A stretch of DNA of 64,000 bases from Streptomyces cathayae. GTDB lineage: Bacteria; Actinomycetota; Actinomycetes; Streptomycetales; Streptomycetaceae. The notes beneath the pieces were generated by a model. The model did no database searches, was not told the origin of the DNA, and saw only the letters and a program-made list of their open reading frames with translations. The stretch lies in contig NZ_CP121682.1 in the NCBI RefSeq assembly GCF_029760955.1, positions 6,962,501-7,026,500 of the forward strand. Reading direction: 5' to 3'. Shown here in pieces: positions 35,307 through 43,705 of the stretch. Positions within the stretch are counted from its first letter, which is position 1; each line of letters starts with the position of its first letter. A program made the translations under genes and the position numbers.

Positions 35307-35609
35307 CTACGGATACGCCGGATGACGAGGAATTCGCTTCCGCCTGCGGCCGGGCGTGGGACATTCTGATCCCCGCCCGCTCCCGCCGAAATCCCAGTTT
35401 TTCTGATGCGTTCGGGATGTTCGAACTGGCAGCCTGCGGACAGGTGGGCGGGGTACCGAAGCTCGGAGGGCCTCAGCGCGCGACGCGTGACCGCCCATGC
35501 CGATGTTCGGGACAACAAGGACCAACTGCACCTCGCCGGTGGCGAACAGCTCGAGGTGCCCGCACTTGGGGCAGCGGAACGCCTCTATCTGTCGCCGGGG
35601 CCGACTCAT
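35307..35609 (-). CDS. Possible small zinc-ribbon protein
   Basis: A candidate gene of 100 residues from ATG 35609. The N-terminal part MSRPRRQIEAFRCPKCGHLE contains one CPxCG knuckle followed by FATGEVQLVLVVPN, then a basic, low-complexity C-terminal half. A second knuckle is missing, so a full zinc ribbon would need dimerisation or the gene is degraded. The ribosome-binding site is a G-run only. Nearby sequence gives no context. Confidence 0.4.
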   Translation of the reverse strand: MSRPRRQIEAFRCPKCGHLELFATGEVQLVLVVPNIGMGGHASRAEALRASVPRPPVRRLPVRTSRTHQKNWDFGGSGRGSECPTPGRRRKRIPRHPAYP

Positions 35610-35752
35610 CCGCTTGGCACCCCCCCGAAAATCTCCCGCTCCAATGCGCCCTCGATCCAGCGCGAGTACCTGCGCGAGTGCAGTGGTTGAGTCCGATGTC
35701 CCGGTCCGCGGGGAGCGCCACGGACCGGGACTCCGGGCCGGAGCCGGCGGGA

Positions 35753-36799
35753 TCACCAGCATCCCTGTCCCGCGGGGTCCGCGGACGGCCCCGCGGGTGA
35801 GAGGTGGCATCCGGGCCCGTACGAGGAGTCGGCGCTGAGCAGGGCCGCCCCCAGCGGGGTGAGGACATGGGTCACCGTGTTCGCTGTCCGCAGGGATGCG
35901 ATCAGCCCGGCTTCCCGGAGGGCCGTCGCGTTGCGACTGGCCGTGGGCGCGGCGAGGCCGGTCCGCCGGGCCAGTTCACCCGTCGTGCAGCCCTCCTCGA
36001 CCATGCGGAGGGTCAGCGCACGACCCGGGCCGAGCACGCGGGCCAGGGCGCGGTCCGCGGCCTGGCCGGTGCGGGCGACCGTCCACCATCCCGCCCCTCG
36101 GGAGACGGGATAGACGAGCGTCGGGTCGAGGGTCGGATCGATGAGGGCGACCGGGGTGCGCCAGCAGAAGACCGACGGGATCAGGAGCAAGCCCCGGCCG
36201 TCGAGGTGGACGTCACGCTCGACCGGGTAGTCGGCTTCCAGCACGGGCGAGTTCCAGCGGAGGGTCGGTCGCATGCTGTGCAGCAGGCCATCAGCTCCCC
36301 CGTCGAGCAGGGAGCGTGCGCGCACCGCCCGGTCTGCTTCGACGAGGGCCCGGATCCGGGGCCAGTACGGGGCGATCGCCACGCGGTGGTAGCCGAGCAG
36401 CGCGTGGCCGAGGTTGGTGACGGCAGCCAGGTCGCCTTCGGCCAGGGGGCGTATCCATGCCGGCAGGGCGGGAAGGACCGCCAGCTCCGCGCGTAATCGC
36501 TGGGCCGGGGTGGCGAGAACGGCGTCGACTCCTACCTCCGGGCCATGCATCCCTTCCGGCGGGGTGAGGAAGTCCGGGAAGTCACTGCGAGGCGGGGCGA
36601 GGCAGCGGATCAACTGAGCGTGTCCGGGGGCGAGGTGGCGGAGTCGAGCCCGGGTCCGCGCGCGCCAGGGGTCGAAAACCGCCTGCCCGTCGCGGTTGCC
36701 GAGCAGGTTGGCGCTGAGTACCGCCTCCCATAGGGGGTCCGGCCCCGGCGCCACCTTCGTACGGAGCAGGTCCTCAGTGGTGAAGTGGACTCTCAACAT
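35753..36799 (-). CDS. Winged-helix transcriptional regulator (ArsR-like, large form)
   Basis: A 348-residue protein of an actinobacterial family with a large N-terminal domain and a C-terminal winged helix. The start is ATG 36799 (MLRVHFTTEDLLRTKVAPGP). The N-terminal 240 residues contain DPLWEAVLSANLLGNRDG, DFPDFLTPPEG, YWPRIRALVEADRAVRARSL and LLLIPSVFCWRTPVALI. The C-terminal HTH reads LARVLGPGRALTLRMVEEG, TTGELARRTGLAAPTASRNA and AGLIASLRTANTVTHVLTPL. The architecture matches regulators annotated as DUF5937/ArsR in Streptomyces. It is divergent from the secreted peptidoglycan-binding protein across about 170 bases and may control it. Confidence 0.82.
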   Translation of the reverse strand: MLRVHFTTEDLLRTKVAPGPDPLWEAVLSANLLGNRDGQAVFDPWRARTRARLRHLAPGHAQLIRCLAPPRSDFPDFLTPPEGMHGPEVGVDAVLATPAQRLRAELAVLPALPAWIRPLAEGDLAAVTNLGHALLGYHRVAIAPYWPRIRALVEADRAVRARSLLDGGADGLLHSMRPTLRWNSPVLEADYPVERDVHLDGRGLLLIPSVFCWRTPVALIDPTLDPTLVYPVSRGAGWWTVARTGQAADRALARVLGPGRALTLRMVEEGCTTGELARRTGLAAPTASRNATALREAGLIASLRTANTVTHVLTPLGAALLSADSSYGPGCHLSPAGPSADPAGQGCW

Positions 36800-36971
36800 G
36801 CGACGTCCCGTCCCCTCGTCTCCTCTCGGCCCGGCAGAATTCTGCATGCCGTGCGCCGTACTGACCATGGTTATTGCAGCCAGAGGGAAAGTCGTGGCCC
36901 AAGGCTCCTCCTCCCGACACTCTGGGCGCACGACAGGGTCCCCGAACCCGACCCCCTTCGGAGGAGAGTTC

Positions 36972-37376
36972 ATGCGCAAGGTAAAGGCTGCGGTTGCCGC
37001 GGCCACGACGTTCGCGGCAGGCATGATCGCACTGGCGCCCGCGAGTCCCGCTGCGGCCGCGACCCCCACATGCGACTGGGTGGCCTCGTACAGCGGAGCC
37101 TGGGTTCCCGTCTATCGGACGGGTACCAACGTCAACTGCAACCTGGTGCAGGGCACATACGGCGAAGCCGTCCGGCAACTGCAGACGACGCTCAACAAGT
37201 GCTACAAAGCGGGTCTGACGGTGGACAAGTCGTTCGGCCCCGCCACCCGGAACGCGCTCATCAAGGCCCAGCAAGCGGCCGGTACGCCGGCGGACGGGGA
37301 ATATGGCCCGAACACCCGCAAGGCGATCAAGCACGAGCCGCTCAGCGGCAGCACGAACTGCGTCCGCGTTCCCTGA
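36972..37376 (+). CDS. Secreted peptidoglycan-binding domain protein
   Basis: A 134-residue exported protein. GGAGGAG seven bases upstream of ATG 36972 is a strong site. The signal peptide (MRKVKAAVAAATTFAAGMIA) ends near PAAAATP. The mature part is one PG_binding_1 domain: TYGEAVRQLQTTLNKCYKAG, TVDKSFGPATRNALIKAQQA and DGEYGPNTRKAIKHE. Three cysteines (PTCDWVAS, NVNCNLVQG, NKCYKAG) plus one at the C-terminus (GSTNCVRVP) likely form two disulfides. No catalytic domain is attached. It probably binds the cell wall, possibly as a hydrolase inhibitor or wall-associated factor. A strong hairpin follows. Confidence 0.88.
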   Translation: MRKVKAAVAAATTFAAGMIALAPASPAAAATPTCDWVASYSGAWVPVYRTGTNVNCNLVQGTYGEAVRQLQTTLNKCYKAGLTVDKSFGPATRNALIKAQQAAGTPADGEYGPNTRKAIKHEPLSGSTNCVRVP

Positions 37377-37443
37377 GGAACCTGACCGACCCCATGTGAG
37401 CCCCGGAGGCCTCGTCACCCGGCTCCACGCAGAGGCGATGCCC

Positions 37444-37479
37444 GGCGCCTCCGGCATCCGAAGCGGTGCCGGAGGCGCC
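37444..37479 (+). terminator. Hairpin terminator after the peptidoglycan-binding protein
   Basis: A perfect 13-bp inverted repeat (GGCGCCTCCGGCA and its complement) with a 10-base loop, 67 bases beyond the stop codon. Confidence 0.85.
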
Positions 37480-37557
37480 TCGGCCTGTCCGGCGACAGCA
37501 GCACCGGGCACCTGGCCCCGGAGACCAGTTGCTCCGGGGTCCGGGAGAACCATGCCG

Positions 37558-37635
37558 GGGCCGTGCGGTCCTGGCCCGGCTCGGGGTCGGCTTCCGCAGT
37601 GTCGGCCTGGTCTGGGCGGACGCCGGATACACCAA
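37558..37635 (+). pseudogene. IS5-type transposase fragment
   Basis: A short reading VLARLGVGFRSVGLVWADAG followed by YTN matches the catalytic VWADxGYxG segment of IS5-family transposases. Neither side continues the homology, and there is no start. It is a tiny remnant. Confidence 0.5.
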
Positions 37636-37770
37636 CTCCGTTGCCTCCAGGACCGTTACTCAGCGCTACACGCCACTGGCCGTAGCTATGCAAGCACAGG
37701 GCCGTGATCCCCGTGGGTTCAGGGAAACCGAGGACTCTTCAGCTCGACCCCCCGGGCCCAACGGTGTGCT

Positions 37771-38280
37771 TCAGGTCTGTGCATCCGTGGGTTCGGTCGG
37801 AACACGAGAGTGCTGAGCGAGCAGGAGGGCTTCGGCCGTGACATCGGCGTCGACCTGCGCCGGTGTTCTGTCGCTGTATTCGAGGGTGTCGTACTCGTCA
37901 TCGAGTTCCGCGAGCCGTTCGGTCAGCGGCAGCTCGTGTCCGAAGCGCTGGTGGATCCGGAAGGCCAACTCTCGTGGGGTCAGCTCGCCGGTCAGCATCC
38001 GGGCGGCAAGTGCTCGTGCGGCGGCTTCCTGGCCGCCAACGCTGCCAGGCGGACAGAAAGCGAGTCCCAGTTCGCCGAGTGCTGGGGGAAGGAGCTCGGG
38101 GACGTCGTAATCCGCCTCCGCGCGTGTGCAAGCGGCAAGGATCCGCAGGGCGGGACCGTCGAGGCCGGCAACGAGTGCATCACAGGCGGCGTTGACGACG
38201 TCAATGGCACGGCTCTCGCCGGTGCTCCAGAGAACGGCATGGTCCTGAAGCGCGCGGGCTGCTGATTCGGTCGACGGCAT
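37771..38280 (-). CDS. Hypothetical helical protein of 169 residues
   Basis: A protein of unknown family from ATG 38280. It is strongly acidic and helical: ESAARALQDHAVLWSTGES, DVVNAACDALVAGLDGPALR, ILAACTRAEADYDVPELLPP, EAAARALAARMLTGELTPRE and LTERLAELDDEYDTLEYSD. It ends in a helix and a Thr/Pro tail. It has no signal peptide or membrane segment. The pattern recalls small actinobacterial proteins next to integrated elements. It lies tail to head with the integrase relic, 46 bases apart, on the same strand. Confidence 0.65.
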   Translation of the reverse strand: MPSTESAARALQDHAVLWSTGESRAIDVVNAACDALVAGLDGPALRILAACTRAEADYDVPELLPPALGELGLAFCPPGSVGGQEAAARALAARMLTGELTPRELAFRIHQRFGHELPLTERLAELDDEYDTLEYSDRTPAQVDADVTAEALLLAQHSRVPTEPTDAQT

Positions 38281-38326
38281 CTGTCCATGATCTCGTCACA
38301 AGGTGGACCAGGGCGAACGCATTTCG

Positions 38327-39336
38327 TCACTGTGATGCCTGCTCGGCGGCCTCTCCCAGAAGTGCGCGAGCCGAGTCCGCGTAGCGGATGGCGGTCTTCT
38401 CGTCGATGCCGAAGGCGAGGTGGAGTGGGTCGGCGCCATGGGTGAGGGCCTCTTCGAGCTGGCGGTCGACGCGGAGCCGTTCGAGGGTGGCGGTGAGGTT
38501 GCGGGTGGCCCGGGTGGTCCAGAGCTTGCCGGCCGGGCCGAGTTCGACGGCGGTCTTCTGGGGGATCAGCAGGTGAGGGCTGGCCGTGGTCGGCCAGCGG
38601 CTGCGCCGGTAGTCGAGCCAGTCCAGGAGAGCACGGCGGGTGAGGTCGTCGAGCGGGCGGATGTGACCGCCGACGGTGATGCGCCGGTTGCCGATGTCCA
38701 CATCGTCCAGCAACATCGTGCGGATCGTCTTGAGCCGTGCCGCGTGGACGGCGGCCAGGGCGATGATGAGCTGGAGGTCCGGGGTGGTGGCGGTGGCAAT
38801 GACCTGGTCGAGGGCCTGGATCACGCGGCCGGCCTGCCGGGGGACACGGATCCGGATCGTGGGGTCGCGGAAGATCCACCCGTTCTTCTTCGCCTGCCGG
38901 AACAACGCCCTGGGTAGCCAGGCCGACGCCGTTGCGTTCCATGGTCTGGATGAAGTCCTCAACGACCTTGTGGTCGAAGGTGTTCATCCGCCGACTGCCC
39001 AGCAGCGAGTCCAGATGCACCACCGACGCCGGCCCCGGATCCCGCTGCCCGGCCTTCCACTCCGCGGTGTACTCCTCGAACCGCATCGCCCCGCACTTTG
39101 CCGATCCGGTCCACCCTCGCCTGAGCACGTGGCGCCGCCTTCATCGCGTTGTAGACCTTCGTCAAACGCGCGACGGCCTCGTCCTGGGTCGCAAAACCAG
39201 ACTCCTTCACCTGCTTCCCGGCCGCAGACCGATACCGGATCTTGTAGGAGTGCGGGCACTCCGACCACCGCGACCGCGGATGCTCACACTCCTTGAAGAA
39301 CGACCCCGTCCCGCGAACCAACGCAGCGGAAATCAC
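38327..39336 (-). pseudogene. Tyrosine-type integrase, frameshifted
   Basis: Three frames together spell one actinobacterial site-specific integrase. From about 39336 the N-terminal arm-binding part reads FFKECEHPRSRWSECPHSYK, YRSAAGKQVKESGFATQDEA and AVARLTKVYNAMKAAPRAQ. Near 39100 it shifts to FEEYTAEWKAGQRDPGPASV and NTFDHKVVEDFIQTMERNGV. Near 38930 it shifts again to FRQAKKNGWIFRDPTIRIRV and the degenerate catalytic part AAVHAARLKTIRTMLLDDVD, GGHIRPLDDLTRRALLDWLD, ending at 38327. Part of the core domain between the second and third pieces is also missing. The protein cannot be made, so the island cannot excise by its own integrase. It would be read leftward. Confidence 0.8.
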
Positions 39337-39424
39337 GGTTGCTGATTCTTCCAGGACCGATGCTGACAGTTTGCTGACCGTCAGCAGTTCAGAAAGCCGC
39401 TGACCTGCACTGATGCGTGCAGCA

Positions 39425-39595
39425 TTCGCTATGTTCTGGAACGGGATCGGCCGCACCCAGGAAGAGATCGAACAGGCACGCCAGGACTGGATGACCGGCA
39501 CCCGCTTCGGCGAGGTGAAGGGTTACGACGGCGCCCCACTGCCCGCCCCCGAGCTGTCGTCGGTGCCGCTGAAGCCGCAGGGAAGGGTGCGTTGA
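39425..39595 (+). pseudogene. Pirin family protein, C-terminal fragment
   Basis: The frame reads FWNGIGRTQEEIEQARQDWM, then RFGEVKGYDGAPLPAPELSS and VPLKPQGRVR before the stop. This is the typical end of pirin-type cupin proteins (FVGRSxEE, FGxVxGYDGxxxPAPPLP, LKPRGR). The N-terminal 250 or so residues are absent; upstream sequence belongs to the integrase border. I infer that the island or a deletion removed the 5' part of the gene. A hairpin follows at 39629-39659. Confidence 0.7.
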
Positions 39596-39952
39596 CCTGC
39601 GGGAACGCCTGAGTCCTGGTGGCTGGTGGGCGGGAGGTGGTCGGGCGCTGCCTCCCGCCTTCCGGTCGCTCGCGGGAGGACGGCTGAGCGGGGTGCGGAC
39701 CGGAGCCGGGATGGCAGGCGGTTCCCCGGTGTGGCCGTCTGTGAGCAGCTGTGGCCGGGCTCTTGCCGACCTGATGCTGACTTCACTGACGCCTCGTCAG
39801 CTGAGATCGAGGCACTCTTCTCGCAGCTCCCTCGCGCGCGGTGGCCTTTGCGGATTCGGTGCCGGCCGGACGAATGCCGACCCGGTGGGATCCGGTGACG
39901 AGCGTGGCCAGGCGCTCCTCTTTCGGGGAATCCGCTGTGACTGCCCGGGTGT
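39596..39952. other. Right border region of the island
   Basis: 357 bases without a supported gene. It contains an inverted repeat GGCGGGAGG / CCTCCCGCC at 39629-39637 and 39651-39659 (probable terminator of the pirin fragment) and a TGCTGACTTCACTGAC sequence at 39775-39790 resembling the repeat at the left border. Confidence 0.4.
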
Positions 39953-40993
39953 TCACGAGATGTTCCCTTCCGCCAGTGCGCGCAGTCCCGCCGCCGCGAG
40001 CAGGGGCACCGCGTCGCCGACCGTTTCGAATCCGTGGCCGATGGTCATTCCGGCCTGGTGGCGGGCGTGGATGCCTTCGGCGATCACGGCGATCTTGAAG
40101 TAGCCGAGGCCGAGGTAGAAGGCGAGCCGTCCCAGATCCCGGCCGGAGACGCGGGCGTAGTGCTCGGCGAGGTCGCGGGGGGAGGGGAGCCGGTTGCTGG
40201 TGGAGGCGGCGGAGCCGCCCAGCACCGGGTCGAACGCGGGGTCCCGGTAGGCCAGGGTCATGCCCAGGTCGGCGAGCGGGTCGCCGATGGTGGCCATCTC
40301 CCAGTCGACGAGGGCGCGGATCGTACCCGGGTCGGCCGGATCCAGGATGGCGTTGTCGATGCGGTAGTCGCCGTGGACGACGGCCGCGCCGCTCTCGGCG
40401 GGCGCCTCGGCGGCCAGGCGCCGGTGGAGGGTGTCGATGTCGGGCAGGTCGCGGGTGGCGACGCGTGACCACTGGTCGCGCCAGCGCCGGACCTGCCGGG
40501 TCAGGTAGCCCTCGGGCCGGCCGAAGCCGGTGAGCCCGGCCTCCTCGTACGGCACGGCGTGCAGCCGTGCGAGCACCTCGACGAGGGCGCCGGCGCAGTG
40601 GTCGATGTCCCTCTGGGAGAGGGCGTGGAGGTCGTCGTGGGTGCGCAGCACCGTGCCCGCCACGTGGGAGACGACGCAGAACGGCGCGCCGAGCACCCCG
40701 GGGTCCTCGCACAGCGCCACCGTCCGGGCGACCGGTATGCCGGTGCCCTGCAGCGCGGCGACGATCCGGTACTCGCGCCCCACGTCGTGCGCAGACGGCG
40801 TCAGGACGCCGAGCGGGGGGCGGCGCACGACCCACCGGGAGCGGCCGTCGGTGACCAGGTAGGTCAGGTTGGAGCGGCCGCCGTGCAGCAGTTCGGCCCG
40901 CAGCGGCCCCGCGGTCTCCGGCACACGGGCTTCGAAGTACTGCTGGAGGGCCGCCAGGTCCAGGCCCTGGGGGCTCGTCGCCTCGGAGCTCAC
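39953..40993 (-). CDS. Aminoglycoside-phosphotransferase-fold protein (ACAD10/11-like phosphotransferase)
   Basis: A 346-residue APH-family kinase-like protein. Kinase landmarks are LLHGGRSNLTYLVTDGRSRW and VVRRPPLGVLTPSAHDVGRE at the N-lobe, the catalytic loop VVHGDYRIDNAILDP and the metal-binding VDWEMATIGDPLADLGMTLA. Members of this subfamily are regularly encoded beside acyl-CoA dehydrogenases and correspond to the kinase domain of vertebrate ACAD10/11, which phosphorylates 4-hydroxy acyl-CoA before dehydration. The GTG start overlaps the stop of the acyl-CoA dehydrogenase by four bases, so the pair is coupled. I infer that the two act together on a hydroxyacyl-CoA. Confidence 0.88.
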   Translation of the reverse strand: MSSEATSPQGLDLAALQQYFEARVPETAGPLRAELLHGGRSNLTYLVTDGRSRWVVRRPPLGVLTPSAHDVGREYRIVAALQGTGIPVARTVALCEDPGVLGAPFCVVSHVAGTVLRTHDDLHALSQRDIDHCAGALVEVLARLHAVPYEEAGLTGFGRPEGYLTRQVRRWRDQWSRVATRDLPDIDTLHRRLAAEAPAESGAAVVHGDYRIDNAILDPADPGTIRALVDWEMATIGDPLADLGMTLAYRDPAFDPVLGGSAASTSNRLPSPRDLAEHYARVSGRDLGRLAFYLGLGYFKIAVIAEGIHARHQAGMTIGHGFETVGDAVPLLAAAGLRALAEGNIS

Positions 40994-42195
40994 GGCTGCG
41001 CTCCCGCGGTCCGGCCGTCCAGGTGGCGTCGGACGACCCGGCGGGCGATCGCCCAGCGGTGGGTCTCGGAGGGGCCGTCGTAGATGCGGAACGGGCGCAC
41101 CTCGCGCAGGAAGCGGGAGAGCAGGATGTCCCCGGAGACGCCCAGCGCGCCGCAGATCTGCAGCGACCGGTCGACGACGCGCCACACCGCCTCGGCGGTG
41201 AACGTCTTGGCGATCGCGGTGGACTGCGCCCCGGAGCGGCCCTGGTCCAGCTCCCGGCAGGCCTGCAGGATCAGTCCGCGCGAGGCGGCGACGTCGATCT
41301 CGTTGTCGGCGATCATCTGCTGGACCATGCCGAGTTCCGCGAGCCGGGAGCCGAACAGTTGCCGGTCGGCGGCGCGGGCCACCGCGATGTCCTGGGCGCG
41401 GCGGGCGATGCCCAGCCAGCGCATGCAGTGCGTCATCCGGGCGGGGCCGAGCCGGACCTGCGCGTACTCGAAGCCCTTGTCGACCTCGCCGAGCACCGCC
41501 TCGTCCGGCACGACGCAGTTGTCGAAGAGCACCTCGCAGTGTCCGCCGAAGAAGGCCTCGTCCAGGGTGTCGATGTGCCGCACGATCTTCATCCCGGGGT
41601 TGTCGGCGTCGACGAGAAACATCGTCGCCCCGCCCCGGGCCCCGGGTTCGCCGGAGGTGCGGGCCATGCAGATCGCGTACGCCGCGCCGTCCGCGCCGGT
41701 GATGAACCACTTGCGGCCGTCGATCCGCCAGCCTTCGGGCACCTTCTCGGCGCGGGTGGTCAGTGCCGAGGGGTCCGAGCCGGCGCCGGGCGCCGGCTCG
41801 GTCATCGCGAAGCACGACCGCACCCGCCCCTCGGCGAGTGGGCGCAGGTAGCGCTCCTTCTGTTCCGGGGTGGCGATCGCCTCCAGCATGTGCATGTTGC
41901 CCTCGTCGGGGGCCGCGATGTTCAGGGCGAGTGGACCGAACAGCGAGTAGCCGGCCTCTTCGAACACCAGCGCGCGACCGCGCATGTCCAGACCGTGGCC
42001 GCCGTATTCCGAGGGGACGTGCGGGGCGAAGACCCCGGCCCCGCGTGCGGCCTCCTGAAGGCGCGTCCGCAGTACCTCCCCTCCGGTGGCGGGGACCCCG
42101 CCGTGCTCCTCCTCGGCCGGGATCACCACCTCGCGGACGAACTTGGCCGTCCGGCGGGCGAGATCTACGACCTCGGGGCTGTGGTCCGGGTTCAC
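40990..42195 (-). CDS. Acyl-CoA dehydrogenase (ACAD11-like)
   Basis: A 401-residue FAD-dependent acyl-CoA dehydrogenase. Signatures are SCFAMTEPAPGAGSDPSAL, WRIDGRKWFITGADGAAYAI, GGHCEVLFDNCVVPDEAVLG and the C-terminal VVDRSLQICGALGVSGDILL plus FRIYDGPSETHRWAIARRVV. Start choice is uncertain: GTG 42195 is used here because homology starts there, but a longer form from GTG 42234 or a TTG at 42201 with better spacing from AGGAGG is possible. It is coupled to the phosphotransferase gene and divergent from a TetR regulator. With these it forms the beta-oxidation module nearest to the island. Confidence 0.9.
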   Translation of the reverse strand: MNPDHSPEVVDLARRTAKFVREVVIPAEEEHGGVPATGGEVLRTRLQEAARGAGVFAPHVPSEYGGHGLDMRGRALVFEEAGYSLFGPLALNIAAPDEGNMHMLEAIATPEQKERYLRPLAEGRVRSCFAMTEPAPGAGSDPSALTTRAEKVPEGWRIDGRKWFITGADGAAYAICMARTSGEPGARGGATMFLVDADNPGMKIVRHIDTLDEAFFGGHCEVLFDNCVVPDEAVLGEVDKGFEYAQVRLGPARMTHCMRWLGIARRAQDIAVARAADRQLFGSRLAELGMVQQMIADNEIDVAASRGLILQACRELDQGRSGAQSTAIAKTFTAEAVWRVVDRSLQICGALGVSGDILLSRFLREVRPFRIYDGPSETHRWAIARRVVRRHLDGRTAGAQP

Positions 42196-42251
42196 GGGCA
42201 ACGGTGCCTCCTGACGCCAGGCAGGTTCGTGCACTGCGCGACCCGGCAGCC

Positions 42252-42271
42252 TGGCTAATAGACGTTAGCCA
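42252..42271. promoter_or_regulatory. TetR operator, first copy
   Basis: TGGCTAA and its complement TTAGCCA with a 6-base spacer lie between the divergent acyl-CoA dehydrogenase and TetR genes. A TTGACA -35 box on the minus strand at 42302-42297 lies just upstream, so the operator sits at about the transcription start of the dehydrogenase operon. Confidence 0.75.
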
Positions 42272-42342
42272 CATGAGAGCGGGCTATTGCGCTGCTTGTC
42301 AAGGGCAGCAGGGATTCACCCCCCTGGTTGTCTTCAGATCCC

Positions 42343-42358
42343 GCTAACATGTACTAGC
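42343..42358. promoter_or_regulatory. TetR operator, second possible copy
   Basis: GCTAACATGTACTAGC contains GCTA and TAGC half-sites 12 bp apart centre to centre, 33 bases before the TetR start. It resembles the first copy in half-site but not in spacing. Autoregulation is inferred. Confidence 0.45.
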
Positions 42359-42390
42359 CGAATCTCGCAGCCCACGCCGAGGAGTCTTCC

Positions 42391-43008
42391 GTGCCGCAGC
42401 CCCGTATCCATCGAGACACTGCTGCGAACCGGCCCGACGGCACCTCGCGCGCCCACGCGATCCGCGCCGCAGCCCTGGAACTGTTCACCCAGCGCGGGTA
42501 CCAGGCCACCACCATGGCCGACATCGGTGCGGCCGTCGGTGTCCGCGGGCCGAGCCTGTACAAACACGTCAGTTCCAAACAGGCGCTGCTCGCGCAGATC
42601 ATGATCGGCACGATGGACGCGCTGCTCACCGCCCACCGGACCGCCGTCGCCGGGACCGAGGACCCCGCCGAACGGCTCAGGCGCGCCACCGAGGCCCACG
42701 TCCGCTACCACGCGCGGCACCGACTCGAGGCATTCGTCGGCAACCGGGAGATCCGCAGCCTCGAGGAACCGCACAGCACCGCGGTCCTGGACCGGCGCGA
42801 CACGTACGAGAAGGCGTTCCGCGAGCTGGTCGAGGCCGGGGTCGCCGCGGGACGCTTCCACGTCGCCTCGGCCCGCCTGGCCTCGTACGCGATCCTGGAC
42901 CTCGGGATGGGCGTGGCCGTCTGGTACCGCGAGGACGGAGAGCTGACGGAAGATCAAATCGTGTACCAGTACGGAGACTTCGCCCTCCTCCTGGTGGGCT
43001 CCGGGTGA
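42391..43008 (+). CDS. TetR-family transcriptional regulator
   Basis: A 205-residue regulator. The HTH reads RAHAIRAAALELFTQRGYQA, TTMADIGAAVGVRGPSLYKH and VSSKQALLAQIMIG. The C-terminal domain (KstR2/FadR-type, TetR_C_17-like) has AERLRRATEAHVRYHARHRL and EAFVGNREIRSLEE. Several members with this HNREIRxL pattern control CoA-ester catabolism and respond to acyl-CoA. GTG 42391 has GAGGAG seven bases upstream. It is divergent from the acyl-CoA dehydrogenase/phosphotransferase operon and most likely represses it and itself through the operators in the spacer. Whether it also controls the operons to the right is open. Confidence 0.88.
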   Translation: MPQPRIHRDTAANRPDGTSRAHAIRAAALELFTQRGYQATTMADIGAAVGVRGPSLYKHVSSKQALLAQIMIGTMDALLTAHRTAVAGTEDPAERLRRATEAHVRYHARHRLEAFVGNREIRSLEEPHSTAVLDRRDTYEKAFRELVEAGVAAGRFHVASARLASYAILDLGMGVAVWYREDGELTEDQIVYQYGDFALLLVGSG

Positions 43009-43267
43009 CCTGTTCGCGCCGGCTTTTGGGTGCGGGCCCGGGCCGGGAACGGGAAGGGCACGTCCGCCGGGACGGCGGAACCGTCCTGCGCCCCACGGCT
43101 CCCACCCGTGCCCGGGCGGGGAAGACGAACGGTTGACCCAAGGTCACTCGACGACGGCGTCCGACCGCCGTGAGGCTGATCGTCCGCGAGGTCGCGTCGC
43201 CGGGGACAGTGGACGGCGAGCCGTTCCCCTCGGCCCCGGTGCGGGCGGTGGCCGGGCGGCTGGCATG

Positions 43268-43705
43268 ATCACGGCTTTGCTGGGCCTGCCCGGCGTCGAG
43301 CAGGCGTGCAAGGACCTGGCCGGGCTGACGGTGGCGGCGCACGGCCCGATGGCCGGCTGAAGCCGCGCCGAGTTCCCCCACTGGGCCGCGCAGAGCGAGT
43401 CCTGCGGCACCCGGGAGACGGCGCTGGAACGCTACGGCACCAGCGTCGTGCGGGACTTGATGGGCCGTGACGGCTGCCGGAACGCGGTCCGTGTCGGGGT
43501 CGGCGGGGACTTGAGTGCCGACATGAAGGTCACCGATCCCTATGGACGGCACCGGGTGATCCAGTGCGAGCACCGGCGCAGCGGCTTGGCCGGCTCTGCC
43601 GGGGGCACGCCGGACCTCTAGGTCCTCAACGGCACCGCCCGCTCCGTCCGTGGCGCCGACATTGAGGTGATCGTGACGAAGATTGGGTTCCCGCACCAGC
43701 CGTAA
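43268..43705 (+). pseudogene. Restriction endonuclease-like (Mrr/PF04471) gene relic
   Basis: A reading across in-frame stops spells the conserved core of an actinobacterial restriction endonuclease-like protein: LERYGTSVVRDLMGRDGCRN, VGVGGDLSADMKVTDPYGRH, RVIQCEHRRSGLAGSAGGTP and then VLNGTARSVRGADIEVIVTK. The D and QCxH elements (usually QCKH) form the PD-(D/E)xK site. A TGA near 43358, a TAG at 43619-43621 and a TAA at 43703-43705 interrupt it, so it is decayed. Confidence 0.6.

Noticed and set aside
43133..43360. 75-residue plus-strand protein
   Set aside because: It ends in the restriction-endonuclease relic and has no start signal. It is treated as debris of that gene.
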